A stretch of 36,455 nt of DNA, taken from contig JACQVA010000248.1 in the NCBI GenBank assembly GCA_016210005.1, positions 1-36,455 on the forward strand, in the 5' to 3' direction. Every line of letters begins with the position of its first letter. Position 1 is the stretch's first letter. A program made the translations under genes and the position numbers. The notes under the pieces are model-generated. The model was given only the letters and a program-made list of their open reading frames with translations, was not told the DNA's origin and did not search any database. This document shows positions 16,513 through 25,261 of this stretch, piece by piece. The DNA is from Deltaproteobacteria bacterium (GTDB taxonomy: Bacteria; Desulfobacterota; Binatia; HRBIN30; JACQVA1).

Positions 16513-17184
16513 CTAGCCCTGCTCGCCGTATAGCTGCGCCAGACGAGTGAAGGCCAGGTGCAGGTCCGCAGCCACCGTTTGCGCCCCCGGCGCTTGCCGG
16601 ACTGCTTGCCACCACGGCGGGCGGGGCGTGCCGTCTTCGAGCAGCAGCAGCCGTCGCGCGGCGTGGGCGAACGGGGCCGCATAATCAGGCGGGCGCACGT
16701 CGCGGGCGAGCGCCCGCACCAGCGGATCGTGACGGGTGGTCTCGCTAGCCGGCGGCTCATCGGGAGCAGGGCTATCAAGCAGCGGGAAACGTGGCCCGGT
16801 AAAGTCGGGCTGCGCACCGCCACCAGCGAGGCCCGCCCCGGACAACAGCAGCGCGGCGGGAACAAGCTCGGGGCGCGTGCCCGCCAACAAGAGGGCGACG
16901 TACGCGCCCACCCCAGCACCCGCCAAAGCCGCGCGGCCGATTTGCGCCAAGGCCGCGTCGGCATCAGCGGCCAGCAACTCGGGGGTGTAGCCGCCGCCAG
17001 TGAGCCACTCGGAACGGCCATGGCCGCTGAAGTCGAGGGCGTAGATCGACCCGGCCCACACCGCCGGTGCCTCGCCCCAGCTGGCGCTCTCCTCGTACAG
17101 CCCGTGCAACAGCAACAAAGCCGGCCCGTCGCCGCGGCGGACTTGGTGCAGTTCGAGCGCGATGCGTCCGTGCCGAATACGCAT
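16513..17184 (-). CDS. Alpha/beta hydrolase-fold protein lacking the nucleophile
   Basis: This is a 223-residue protein with a recognisable alpha/beta hydrolase layout: ALLLLHGLYEESASW (oxyanion HG), YALDFSGHGRSEW, then AGAGVGAYVALLLAG at the nucleophile elbow. The usual GxSxG reads G-A-G-V-G, so the serine is replaced by Gly91. The C-terminus also lacks the usual GxGHxxxxE histidine block. It is therefore probably not a hydrolase, though it may bind ligands or a partner. Its ATG overlaps the stop of the next upstream gene (TGATG), an active-looking hydrolase of the same fold, so the two are likely made in fixed ratio. Confidence 0.8.
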   Translation of the reverse strand: MRIRHGRIALELHQVRRGDGPALLLLHGLYEESASWGEAPAVWAGSIYALDFSGHGRSEWLTGGGYTPELLAADADAALAQIGRAALAGAGVGAYVALLLAGTRPELVPAALLLSGAGLAGGGAQPDFTGPRFPLLDSPAPDEPPASETTRHDPLVRALARDVRPPDYAAPFAHAARRLLLLEDGTPRPPWWQAVRQAPGAQTVAADLHLAFTRLAQLYGEQG

Positions 17185-18071
17185 CAGGACTCCAGGAAGT
17201 CGATAACCGCGGCGGCCGTCTCCACCGGCTTTTCCATGTGAACGAAATGCCCGGCGCCGGCGATGGTGCGCACTTGGAGGTCATTCACATGCGCCAGCCG
17301 CTCTGCCAGAAGCGCTTGCGGCAGCGGGCCCCAGGTGTCCGGCTCCGAGCCCACCAGGGCCAGCAAGGGCACGCGCAAGGCGGCGTAGCTCGGGCCGATC
17401 CATTCGGGCCGCCACGGGCCGAAGCCGTGACCCATGATCGGGTCATGTTTCCAGCGCCACCCGTCGCTGTCTGCGCGCGCACCGTGGAAGAGGAAGTAGC
17501 GCAGCCACTCGCGCGACAAGCGCGGGTTTTGTGCCCGCCGCCGTTCGACCAGCTCGTCGAGGCCGGCGTACGGCCGCCACGCTTTGTGCTGCGAGAACTT
17601 GCGGCGGCCATCGAGAAACTGGGCGAAGCGCGCCGGGGTCGGTTCTTCCTCCGGGCGCAACGGCAACGGTCCAAAGCCGTCGATATTGATCACCTTCATC
17701 ACCAGCTCCGGCGCCGCGCAGGCGGCATCCGTCACTTGCCCACCGCCTTTGCTGTGGCCAAGCAGATGCGCGGGCCGGCCGAGCGAGCGCAAGACGTTGA
17801 CGATGTCGAGGATATCGTTGGGCCAGGTGTAGGCGTCGGCCCAGCTCGAGTCGCCGTGGCCGCGGGCATCGATGGCGAGCACGTGAAATCGGCGCGCCAG
17901 CAGCGGTGCCAGCAGCGCGAAGCTACGCGCGTGATCCCACATGCCATGACACATCACCAGCGGTTGCGCTGCGGGATCACCCCAGGAGAGCGCATTGAGG
18001 CGCACCCCGGCCGAGTCGATGGTATGCGTGCGTTGCGGCGGCGCGACACCGGCGAAGTTCGGCTCGATCAT
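17184..18071 (-). CDS. Alpha/beta hydrolase (active-site residues intact)
   Basis: This is a 295-residue protein. It has LVMCHGMWDHARSF (oxyanion), VLAIDARGHGDSSW, the nucleophile elbow LLGHSKGGGQ (GHSKG serine) and the histidine block IAGAGHFVHMEKP near the end. A lid region with several Trp lies between. The family includes epoxide hydrolases, haloalkane dehalogenases and esterases; a GHSKGG elbow does not single out one. It is the first gene of a two-gene unit with the serine-less relative, and is divergent from fhs with a 175-base spacer in which I see no clear promoter. Confidence 0.9.
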   Translation of the reverse strand: MIEPNFAGVAPPQRTHTIDSAGVRLNALSWGDPAAQPLVMCHGMWDHARSFALLAPLLARRFHVLAIDARGHGDSSWADAYTWPNDILDIVNVLRSLGRPAHLLGHSKGGGQVTDAACAAPELVMKVINIDGFGPLPLRPEEEPTPARFAQFLDGRRKFSQHKAWRPYAGLDELVERRRAQNPRLSREWLRYFLFHGARADSDGWRWKHDPIMGHGFGPWRPEWIGPSYAALRVPLLALVGSEPDTWGPLPQALLAERLAHVNDLQVRTIAGAGHFVHMEKPVETAAAVIDFLES

Positions 18072-18246
18072 GCTGAGCGGAGCATACGCGCCGGCGCGTC
18101 GATGGCAAGATCACCGGCACAATCGTGAGATGAAGCGGGCGAAGGCTCGCGGTTGAGAGCTGCGTGCCGGCTGCGCACACCGCTTGACGCCGATGCCGAC
18201 GGCTGTGTATGGCGCAGCTCATGTGGAGGCGATGCTTCCACCTCTG

Positions 18247-19926
18247 ATGGCCAACATGCCCAGCAACGCCGAGATTGCGCGTTCGATTTCCCTGCGTCCG
18301 ATTGCGGATGTCGCCGCCCGCCTCGGGCTGCAGCCGGCCGATCTCTGCTTGTACGGCAACGAGGTCGCCAAGGTAGCGCCGGCGGTGTTGCAGCGGCCGC
18401 GGGTACGGCCGGGCGCCGCGCGCCTGGTTCTGGTATCGGCGATCACACCGACGCCGGCGGGCGAAGGCAAGACCACGACCAGCATCGGGCTGGCCGACGC
18501 CTTCAGCCGCTTGGGCGAATCAGTGTGCGTGGCCTTGCGCGAGCCCTCGCTGGGTCCGTGCATGGGCGTCAAGGGTGGCGCCACCGGCGGTGGCTACAGC
18601 CAGATCGCGCCGGCCGAGCGCATCAACTTGCACTTCACCGGCGATTTCCATGCCGTGACTTCGGCTCACAACCTGCTCGCCGCGCTGCTCGATAACCACA
18701 TCTATTTCGGCAACCGCCTCGGCATCGATCCGCGCCGCGTCCTGTGGCGCCGCGTCATCGACATGAACGATCGCGCGCTGCGCAACGTCATTGTCGGCCT
18801 GGGCGGGCCGCAACAAGGGGTGCCGCGCGAGACCGGCTTCGATATCACCGCGGCCTCCGAAGTGATGGCCATGCTGTGCCTCGCCAGCGGCACCGACGAC
18901 TTGCGCGTGCGTCTCGAGCGCACGCTGGTCGCGTTCACCCACGAGGGCCGGCCGGTAACCGCCGGCCAGCTGGCGGCCGCCGGCGCCATGCTGGCGCTGT
19001 TGCGCGAGGCCCTGCGCCCCAATCTGGTGCAGACGCTCGAGGGCACGCCGGCGCTGGTGCACGGCGGCCCGTTTGCCAACATCGCCCACGGTTGCAGCAG
19101 CGTGCTGGCCACGCGCCTGGCGCTGCATCTGGCGGACTGGGCGATCACCGAGGCCGGCTTCGGCTTCGATCTCGGCGCCGAGAAGTTCTTCGACATCAAG
19201 TGCGCCGGCGCCGGTCTCGATACCGCGGCGGTGGTGCTGGTAGCAACGATACGGGCGCTCAAGCTGCACGGCGGGGTGAAGCTGGCCGAGCTCGCCAACG
19301 CTGACGCCGGGGCGGTGGCGCGCGGGTTGCCCAACCTCGACAAGCACGTCGAGAACATCACCCACTTCGGCGAGAAGCCGGTGGTGGCGCTCAATCGCTT
19401 CGCCGGCGACAGCGAGCAAGAGATCGAGGTGGTACGCCGGCACTGCGCCGCGCGCGCCGTGCCGTTCGCCGTTGCCGATCACCATGCGCGCGGCGGCGCC
19501 GGCGCCATCGAGCTGGCGCGCACGGTGATGGCGCACGCGGAGCAGCGCAGCCAGCCGTTTCGCCCGCTGTACGATTGGGCGCAACCGGTGCTTGAAAAGA
19601 TCCGCGCGGTCGCACAGAAGATGTATGGCGCACGTGATGTGCTGTTCACCAAGAGCGCGGAGCGTGACCTCGCCGACGTTGCCCGGCTGGGCTACGCGCG
19701 GTTACCCGTCTGCATCGCCAAGACGCAGAACTCGCTCTCCGATGATCCCAACCTGCGCGGGCGGCCGGCCGATTTCGACGTGACCGTGCGCGGCCTCCAG
19801 ATCAACGCCGGCGCGGGCTTCCTGGTAGTCCTCACCGGCGACATCCTGCGCATGCCCGGCCTTCCCAAACAGCCGCTGGCGGAGTCAATCGATCTTCAAG
19901 GCGAGGATATCGTCGGCTTGGCGTAG
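18247..19926 (+). CDS. fhs: Formate-tetrahydrofolate ligase
   Basis: This is a 559-residue protein, the usual family length with this start. It makes 10-formyl-THF from formate, THF and ATP in one-carbon metabolism or the Wood-Ljungdahl methyl branch. Seen are EIARSISLRPI at the start, the P-loop TPTPAGEGKTTT, REPSLGPCMGVKGGATGGGY, NLHFTGDFHAVTSAHNLLAALLDN, and GFGFDLGAEKFFDIKC. ATG 18247 is chosen because the following residues (MANMPSNAEIAR) align with the start of known FTHFS proteins as I recall them. GGAGG at 18225-18229 is too near ATG 18232 and rather far from 18247, and the frame is open back to TTG 18184. No other one-carbon gene is adjacent. Confidence 0.96.
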   Translation: MANMPSNAEIARSISLRPIADVAARLGLQPADLCLYGNEVAKVAPAVLQRPRVRPGAARLVLVSAITPTPAGEGKTTTSIGLADAFSRLGESVCVALREPSLGPCMGVKGGATGGGYSQIAPAERINLHFTGDFHAVTSAHNLLAALLDNHIYFGNRLGIDPRRVLWRRVIDMNDRALRNVIVGLGGPQQGVPRETGFDITAASEVMAMLCLASGTDDLRVRLERTLVAFTHEGRPVTAGQLAAAGAMLALLREALRPNLVQTLEGTPALVHGGPFANIAHGCSSVLATRLALHLADWAITEAGFGFDLGAEKFFDIKCAGAGLDTAAVVLVATIRALKLHGGVKLAELANADAGAVARGLPNLDKHVENITHFGEKPVVALNRFAGDSEQEIEVVRRHCAARAVPFAVADHHARGGAGAIELARTVMAHAEQRSQPFRPLYDWAQPVLEKIRAVAQKMYGARDVLFTKSAERDLADVARLGYARLPVCIAKTQNSLSDDPNLRGRPADFDVTVRGLQINAGAGFLVVLTGDILRMPGLPKQPLAESIDLQGEDIVGLA

Positions 19927-19942
19927 CTGAGCGGCGTTGTGC

Positions 19943-20623
19943 TCACAGCACCAGCAGCGGAAAGTAACGCAAGCTCTCCAGCACCACGTCGGCGTCGCGG
20001 AAATCTTGATCGGCAGTCCAGCGATTGGGCACGGCGACGCAGAACATGCCGGCGTTGTGAGCGGCGCTGACGCCGGGGCCGGAATCCTCGATCGCGACAC
20101 AGGCGGCCGGCGCTAGTCTCAGCCGCGCGGCGGCTAGCAGATACACGTCGGGGGCGGGCTTGCTCGCGCGCACTTCCGGATCTTCGCCCGACACCCGTAC
20201 CGCAAGCACCTCGCCCAGCCCCAGGGCGGCCAGCAGCGCGTCAATGACCGCGCGCGTCGATGACGAGGCGAGCGCCAGCGGCAGCCCGGCGGCGTGCAGC
20301 TGGTGCGCCAGCGCCACCGCCTCCGCGATCGGCTCCACGCCGGCGGCGATCTCCTCCAATCGCGCCCGCGTGTGCGCCGCCAGCAACTCCGCCACCGGCA
20401 CCGTGATCCCGCGCTGGGCACACCAAGCCGTCCATGAAGCCCGCTCGCCGATACCGATGAAGCTGCGGTATTCGGCTTCGCCGATCGACTGGCCGAAGCG
20501 CGCCAGCACCCGATTGGTGGCGCGGAAATGGATCGGCTCGGAATCGACCAGCACGCCGTCGAGATCGAACACCACCGCGCCAACGTTGCGTTCACGTTCC
20601 AAGCGGCGGCGAGCATTGGGCAT
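19943..20623 (-). CDS. HAD phosphatase, beta-phosphoglucomutase-like
   Basis: This is a 226-residue protein. Motif I is VVFDLDGVLVDSEP (Asp20, Asp22), motif II is ALASSS, motif III is the Lys in ASKPAPDVYLLAA, and motif IV is AIEDSGPGVSAA. The DGVLVDSE and EDSxxGxxAA blocks place it in the beta-PGM/YqaB/GS1-type group, acting on sugar phosphates or similar small phosphates. The length is normal. It reads away from the giant cyclase array 142 bases behind it, and is convergent with fhs (16 bases). Confidence 0.9.
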   Translation of the reverse strand: MPNARRRLERERNVGAVVFDLDGVLVDSEPIHFRATNRVLARFGQSIGEAEYRSFIGIGERASWTAWCAQRGITVPVAELLAAHTRARLEEIAAGVEPIAEAVALAHQLHAAGLPLALASSSTRAVIDALLAALGLGEVLAVRVSGEDPEVRASKPAPDVYLLAAARLRLAPAACVAIEDSGPGVSAAHNAGMFCVAVPNRWTADQDFRDADVVLESLRYFPLLVL

Positions 20624-20764
20624 GCGCCCTTGTACGAAGCGCGCCCGCTCGGTTCAAGCACAGGCTGTTCCGGGATAGGCTCCAGGCTTCAAGTCGGGAT
20701 TCTCACTTGCGGTTTGCAGGTTCGGCCGTGCCATAGGTTCATCGGACGTTTCGTCATCGAGGAG

Positions 20765-23700
20765 CTACTTGGGAGCCAGCGAGTCAGCCAGTGCGCGCGC
20801 CTGACGAAGCGCCTCTAAGGCCCCCTGGCGCTCGAAGACCTCGAGCGCTTGGGTGGCGCGCGCCCGTGCCGCCTCGCGCTCGCCGCGATGCGCGTGGAGC
20901 AGCGCCAGCTCGAACATCGCCGAGCCCGAGTAGCCGGCGAGCCGGTGCAGCGGATGATCCGCGGTGCGCTCGAGGAGTGCGCGCGCCTTGCGCCGGGCCG
21001 GCAACACGTGGCGGATGATGAAGCCGGGGTTGCGCAGCAGCACCGAGAGGTCGGCACGACCCTCGCGGCGCGCAATCCGCGCGTACACGATACCCAGGAT
21101 GTTGGTGGCCACGACCTCGACCCAGGGGCAGCTCGGCTGGCGGCGCGCCGCCTCGATGATGCTGATTCCTCGCGACGGCTCGCCAAGGCTCATCACCGCG
21201 GGCCCCGTCGCAAGCCGGATGATCGTCGAGATAATATTCTGGGAGAGCTGGTCCGCGGCCGGAAGCACCTCCTGCGCGAGCCGCACGAGTTCCTCCGAGC
21301 ACTGCGCCGTCCCAAGCGCCGAGGCCAGGTACACGGCCGACAAGTGCCGATACGCCGGGTCCAAAGATGCTTCGAGAGCGGCCTTCCCGGACTCGATCGC
21401 GCGTTCATGCTCGAAGGCGGCCGAGTGACAGATCGCCAGGGAGGCGTGGCCGAGGACCGCCGCGCGCGAGTTGCCCGTCCGTGCGGCGATCGCGAGGAGA
21501 TCCTCGGCGGCGAGCCGTGCACGCTTCAGGTCACCAGTCATCGCCGCGGCCATCACGATGGCCCCCAGAGGTTTGAAGACGACGTACGGCTCGTCCGGAA
21601 ACTGCTGCCCCAGAATCATGGCACGTTCGCCGGCTGCAATGGCCTCTGACGGGCGCGCCAGCAAGGCGAGGGTCCACGCGCGCCAGGTCTCGGCGTAGGC
21701 GAGGACGTGCGCACTCCCTGCCTTCTCGCCAAGCTGAGCGGCGCGGTCGAGGTGCTCGATCGAGGCCGGGTATTCCTCGTGCCAGTAGAGCATGTGACCG
21801 GTCCAGCCCAGATATAGACCTAGAAGCTCGGGGTCCCCGACACCCTCGGCTACCTTCAAATTCGCCTCGAGCAGCAACCGCCAGGCCCTGCAGTCACCTT
21901 GGTAGTAGTGGACCAGCGACCAGTCGTTGAGGAGCTCAACCAGCGCGCGGTCCTCTGCCGGCGTGCGCTCTCGTTCGCTGAGTAGTGCGTATGCGTTGCG
22001 GTAGTGAGTGGCGGCGTCTTCGATCGCGTAGCGTGCCACGCACTTCTTGCCGGACTCGCGGAGGTAGTGGACGGCCTTGTCGACGACGCCGGCGTGCAGA
22101 AAGTGATACGCCAGCGTCTCGACGAACTCCGGCATCCGGTCCGCGAAAATCCGCTCCATCGCGAAGGCGGCGCGCTGGTGCAGTGCCTGGCGCTCGCTCT
22201 TGAGCAGACCGTCGTAAGCGACCTCCTGGGTGAGCGCATGCTTGAAGATGTACTCGACATCGGCCGCGCCGCTGCGGGCGCGGATCAAGTCTGCCGCTTC
22301 GAGCTGCGCCAGACTGGGCTGCAGCCCGTCGGCCTCGTCGTCGGCTTCGCCGGTCACCTGGGCCACGACGGAATACAGAAACTCGCGGCCGATGACGGCG
22401 GCGTTGCGCAGCACGCGCCGCCGGGGCTCGTCGAGCCGGTCGATGCGCGCGGCAATCACGCCGCGGATAGTCGTAGGCACTACCGCTTCGGAGAGCGCTC
22501 CGGCGATCTTCCACGTCCCATTGCGTGTGAGAACGTGGGTTTCTACCAGAGAGTTGACGACCTCTTCGACGTAGAACGGGTTGCCGTCCGAGCGCTCCTC
22601 AATGAATCGGGTGAGCGCGTCCGGAGGCTCGCTGCCGAGCAACGACTGGAGTAGCTCGCGCGTCTGGCGCGACGACAGCTCGCGCAGTTCGAGGACGCGT
22701 GTCCCCGGACCGGGGGCGTAGCCCGGACGATAGTTGCAGATGAGCACTGCGGGGACCTTGAAATCCGTGGTCAAGCCGCGCACCAGCGTCACCGTCGACG
22801 TGTCCGCCCAGTGCAAGTCCTGGAGACAGATCACGGTGGGTCCCCGGCAAGCGAGGGCGGCGAGGAGGCGGCGGACGGCGTCGAAGAGCAAGCGCTGGAA
22901 CGCCTCGCGGTCGATCACTGGGCCGTCGGCCAGCTCGATGTTGTAGAGCCGCGCGATGACCGGCAGCACCTCGCGCGAGGATTCGACCAGCGCACTCACG
23001 CCGGCCTCGACCTTCAGGCGTACCGCCGCCGGTTTGTCGTTCTCGTCGATCCCCCAGCTCCGGTTCAGCAGGTCGATCACCGGAAAGTAGGGAATGTTCT
23101 CCGCGTACGGGTAGGCGCGCCCTTCGATCCATTGGATGTCGTTGCCGACGCGGGCGCGAAACTCCTCCACCAACCTCGTCTTGCCCGTACCTGCCTCGCC
23201 GCAGATGGCGATCACCGCCGGCCTGCCGTCGCGCATCTGCTCTGCTGCACCCAAGAGGACACCGATCTCCTCTTGCCTCCCGACGAAGGCGCCGCGGAAA
23301 CGGGCAGACGCTGCGGCCCTCGATGAAGCTCCGACCACACGCGCGACCGCTACCGGTTCTGCCTTGCCTTTCACCTCCCGCTGGCCGAGATCCTGCAGCT
23401 CGAAGGCGCTAGCGACGAGCTTGCGCGTCTCCGGGCCGATCCAGATCTCGCCTTCCCCGGCGAGGCTCATGAGACGTGCCGCCAGGTTGATGGTGTCGCC
23501 CAGCGGGCCAGCGGTGCCGTGGTCGAACTTGAGCTCGCCGGTGACCACCAGGCCGGTATTGACGCCAGTGTGCAGAGCGATTGGCCCGCCGGTGCGCTTC
23601 TCCACCTCCGGGCTGAGCGCCTCCACGGCCTCATGCAGCTCCAATGCGGCGCGCACGGCACGCTCCGGGTCGTCCTCGTGCGCCGCCGGCACGCCGAAGA

Positions 23701-24010
23701 TTGCCATGATCGCATCGCCGATGAACTTCTCGATGTGACCGCCGTAGCGCCCGACGATCTCGGCAGCGCGCCCGAAGATGCGGCCCATGATCTCGCGCGT
23801 CTCCTCGGGATCGAGCTTTTCGGACAGCGCCGTATAGCCGGTCAGGTCGGAGAACAAGACCGTGACCTGTTTGCGCTCCGCCTCGGCCGCCGGCGGTGAC
23901 GCGGCGCCGCCCTTGAGAGCAGCGCCGCACTGGTTGCAGAAGCGTGCCGCCGGCGCGTTGCCGCAGCCGCACGCGGGGCATTGTCCTTCGCTGAGCGTCT
24001 CTGAACTCAT
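20765..24010 (-). CDS. Zinc-ribbon / class III cyclase / STAND ATPase / TPR protein, catalytic set complete
   Basis: This is a 1081-residue cytoplasmic signalling protein. Its start has GGGAGG at 5-base spacing. A zinc ribbon (Cys11, 14, 25, 28) is followed by a nucleotide cyclase domain. Metal-binding Asp55 (FSDLTG) and Asp99 (FIGDA), Lys95, Asp172 (GDTIN), Asn175 and Arg179 are all present, the full set expected for an adenylate cyclase. An AAA_16/STAND ATPase follows: Walker A GEAGTGKT (271-278) and Walker B ICLQDLHWAD. From about residue 600 to the end there are TPR-like helices that probably sense a partner or ligand. The gene is last in the minus-strand array, 45 bases after the beta-lactamase-fold gene. 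It is the best candidate in the array for real cAMP synthesis. No cAMP receptor is in the window. Confidence 0.9.
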   Translation of the reverse strand: MSSETLSEGQCPACGCGNAPAARFCNQCGAALKGGAASPPAAEAERKQVTVLFSDLTGYTALSEKLDPEETREIMGRIFGRAAEIVGRYGGHIEKFIGDAIMAIFGVPAAHEDDPERAVRAALELHEAVEALSPEVEKRTGGPIALHTGVNTGLVVTGELKFDHGTAGPLGDTINLAARLMSLAGEGEIWIGPETRKLVASAFELQDLGQREVKGKAEPVAVARVVGASSRAAASARFRGAFVGRQEEIGVLLGAAEQMRDGRPAVIAICGEAGTGKTRLVEEFRARVGNDIQWIEGRAYPYAENIPYFPVIDLLNRSWGIDENDKPAAVRLKVEAGVSALVESSREVLPVIARLYNIELADGPVIDREAFQRLLFDAVRRLLAALACRGPTVICLQDLHWADTSTVTLVRGLTTDFKVPAVLICNYRPGYAPGPGTRVLELRELSSRQTRELLQSLLGSEPPDALTRFIEERSDGNPFYVEEVVNSLVETHVLTRNGTWKIAGALSEAVVPTTIRGVIAARIDRLDEPRRRVLRNAAVIGREFLYSVVAQVTGEADDEADGLQPSLAQLEAADLIRARSGAADVEYIFKHALTQEVAYDGLLKSERQALHQRAAFAMERIFADRMPEFVETLAYHFLHAGVVDKAVHYLRESGKKCVARYAIEDAATHYRNAYALLSERERTPAEDRALVELLNDWSLVHYYQGDCRAWRLLLEANLKVAEGVGDPELLGLYLGWTGHMLYWHEEYPASIEHLDRAAQLGEKAGSAHVLAYAETWRAWTLALLARPSEAIAAGERAMILGQQFPDEPYVVFKPLGAIVMAAAMTGDLKRARLAAEDLLAIAARTGNSRAAVLGHASLAICHSAAFEHERAIESGKAALEASLDPAYRHLSAVYLASALGTAQCSEELVRLAQEVLPAADQLSQNIISTIIRLATGPAVMSLGEPSRGISIIEAARRQPSCPWVEVVATNILGIVYARIARREGRADLSVLLRNPGFIIRHVLPARRKARALLERTADHPLHRLAGYSGSAMFELALLHAHRGEREAARARATQALEVFERQGALEALRQARALADSLAPK

Positions 24011-24055
24011 ACTGCCTCCCGCGACGACTCTTAGGTCAGGCCACAGCCGCTGCCA

Positions 24056-25261
24056 TCAATCCTCCACGGCCGCGGTGATCGCGTTCTGGAAGAGGTCGAA
24101 GTTCCAGAGCAGGTTGTAGTCCGGGTTCAGCCGCGTGGTCACTTCGAAGTAGGCTCCGACCAGTTCGTGGTCGCGATCGATCCAGTAGTTGACGCCCCCG
24201 GCGCCGGGGTGGCCGAACGTGCCGAGTGGCTGCAGGCTGCCGTCGAAGTACTTCCATTTCGTGGGCGACACGATTTGCCAGCCGTAACCCCACGACGCGC
24301 GCTCCATGACGAGGTTGAGCAGGAGCGCACCGAGGCCGGGCACTTGGTCACGCGTCATGGCCGCCACCGCGGCGGGAGAGAGAATGCGCGCGTCGCCGTA
24401 ACGGCCACGGTTCAGAAACATTTGCCCGAAGACGGCCATGTCGCGCGGTGTGGAGAAGGCTCCAGCCCCGCCGTACGGCGTCCGCTGCCATTGGCGCGAG
24501 CCGATGCACGGCAAGACCGGTTCTTCAGGATTGCCGAACGGAATGTCGGGCGCGCGCTGCACCACCCGGTGCGACTCGGACTCCGGCACCACATAGTAGG
24601 TGTCGTGCATGCCGAGCGGATCGAAGATGCGCTCCCGTGCCACGTCCTCGAGGCCCCGGCCCGAGAGGCGCCGTACAATCTCGGCGAGCAACTCGTAGTT
24701 GTGGCTGGAGTAGACCATCACTTCGCCAACGCGCGCGACACGCGGGGCGTCCCAGAAGAGTGAGAGCCACTGGTGAATGATCGGGTCCAGCCCTTCGGGA
24801 CACGGCGGCGCTTTAAAGCCGGCTGCGAGCTTCTTTGCCCTGTGCTCGATCCAGGGCGGATCGATCTGAAACGGGTAACCGGTGGTGTGGGTCAACAGGT
24901 GGTGGACGAGGATCTCGTCGGTGCCGTCGCCGGAGATTTCGGGCAGGTAGTCCTTCGCCGGGCGATTGAGTCCCAGGAGCCCATCCTCGACGAGCTGCAT
25001 CACCAGCGTGGCGGTGATCGGCTTGGTGATGGACATGACCGGGAAGAGCGCGCCACGTTCGAGCGGTCGCGAGTCGGGTCCGGGGCCGAGGACGCCGAAG
25101 GCTTCGTTCAGCACGACTACGCCGCGCCGCGCCACGCAGACGCCGAGAGTGGGGGTGTGCCCCTCCGTCACCCAACGTGCGCATAAGTCGCGAGCGCGCG
25201 CGACTCGCTCGGGGAGCATGCCCACTTCCTTTGGAGAACCTGGTCGCAGCTTCGTCGTCAT
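24056..25261 (-). CDS. Serine beta-lactamase-fold hydrolase (class C/EstB-like)
   Basis: This is a 401-residue protein with no signal peptide. It has SxxK (Ser77-Ile-Thr-Lys80), a Tyr184 motif (VYSSHNYE), LLTHTTGYP and GHPGAGG near the C-terminus, as in class C beta-lactamase-like esterases and peptidases. Lacking a signal peptide, it is more likely a cytoplasmic esterase than an antibiotic-resistance enzyme. The frame extends upstream to 25543, but ATG 25261 overlaps the stop of the preceding cyclase gene in an ATGA, which together with the family start (PGSPKEVGM) fixes it. It is thus embedded and translationally coupled in the cyclase/ATPase operon. Confidence 0.9.
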   Translation of the reverse strand: MTTKLRPGSPKEVGMLPERVARARDLCARWVTEGHTPTLGVCVARRGVVVLNEAFGVLGPGPDSRPLERGALFPVMSITKPITATLVMQLVEDGLLGLNRPAKDYLPEISGDGTDEILVHHLLTHTTGYPFQIDPPWIEHRAKKLAAGFKAPPCPEGLDPIIHQWLSLFWDAPRVARVGEVMVYSSHNYELLAEIVRRLSGRGLEDVARERIFDPLGMHDTYYVVPESESHRVVQRAPDIPFGNPEEPVLPCIGSRQWQRTPYGGAGAFSTPRDMAVFGQMFLNRGRYGDARILSPAAVAAMTRDQVPGLGALLLNLVMERASWGYGWQIVSPTKWKYFDGSLQPLGTFGHPGAGGVNYWIDRDHELVGAYFEVTTRLNPDYNLLWNFDLFQNAITAAVED

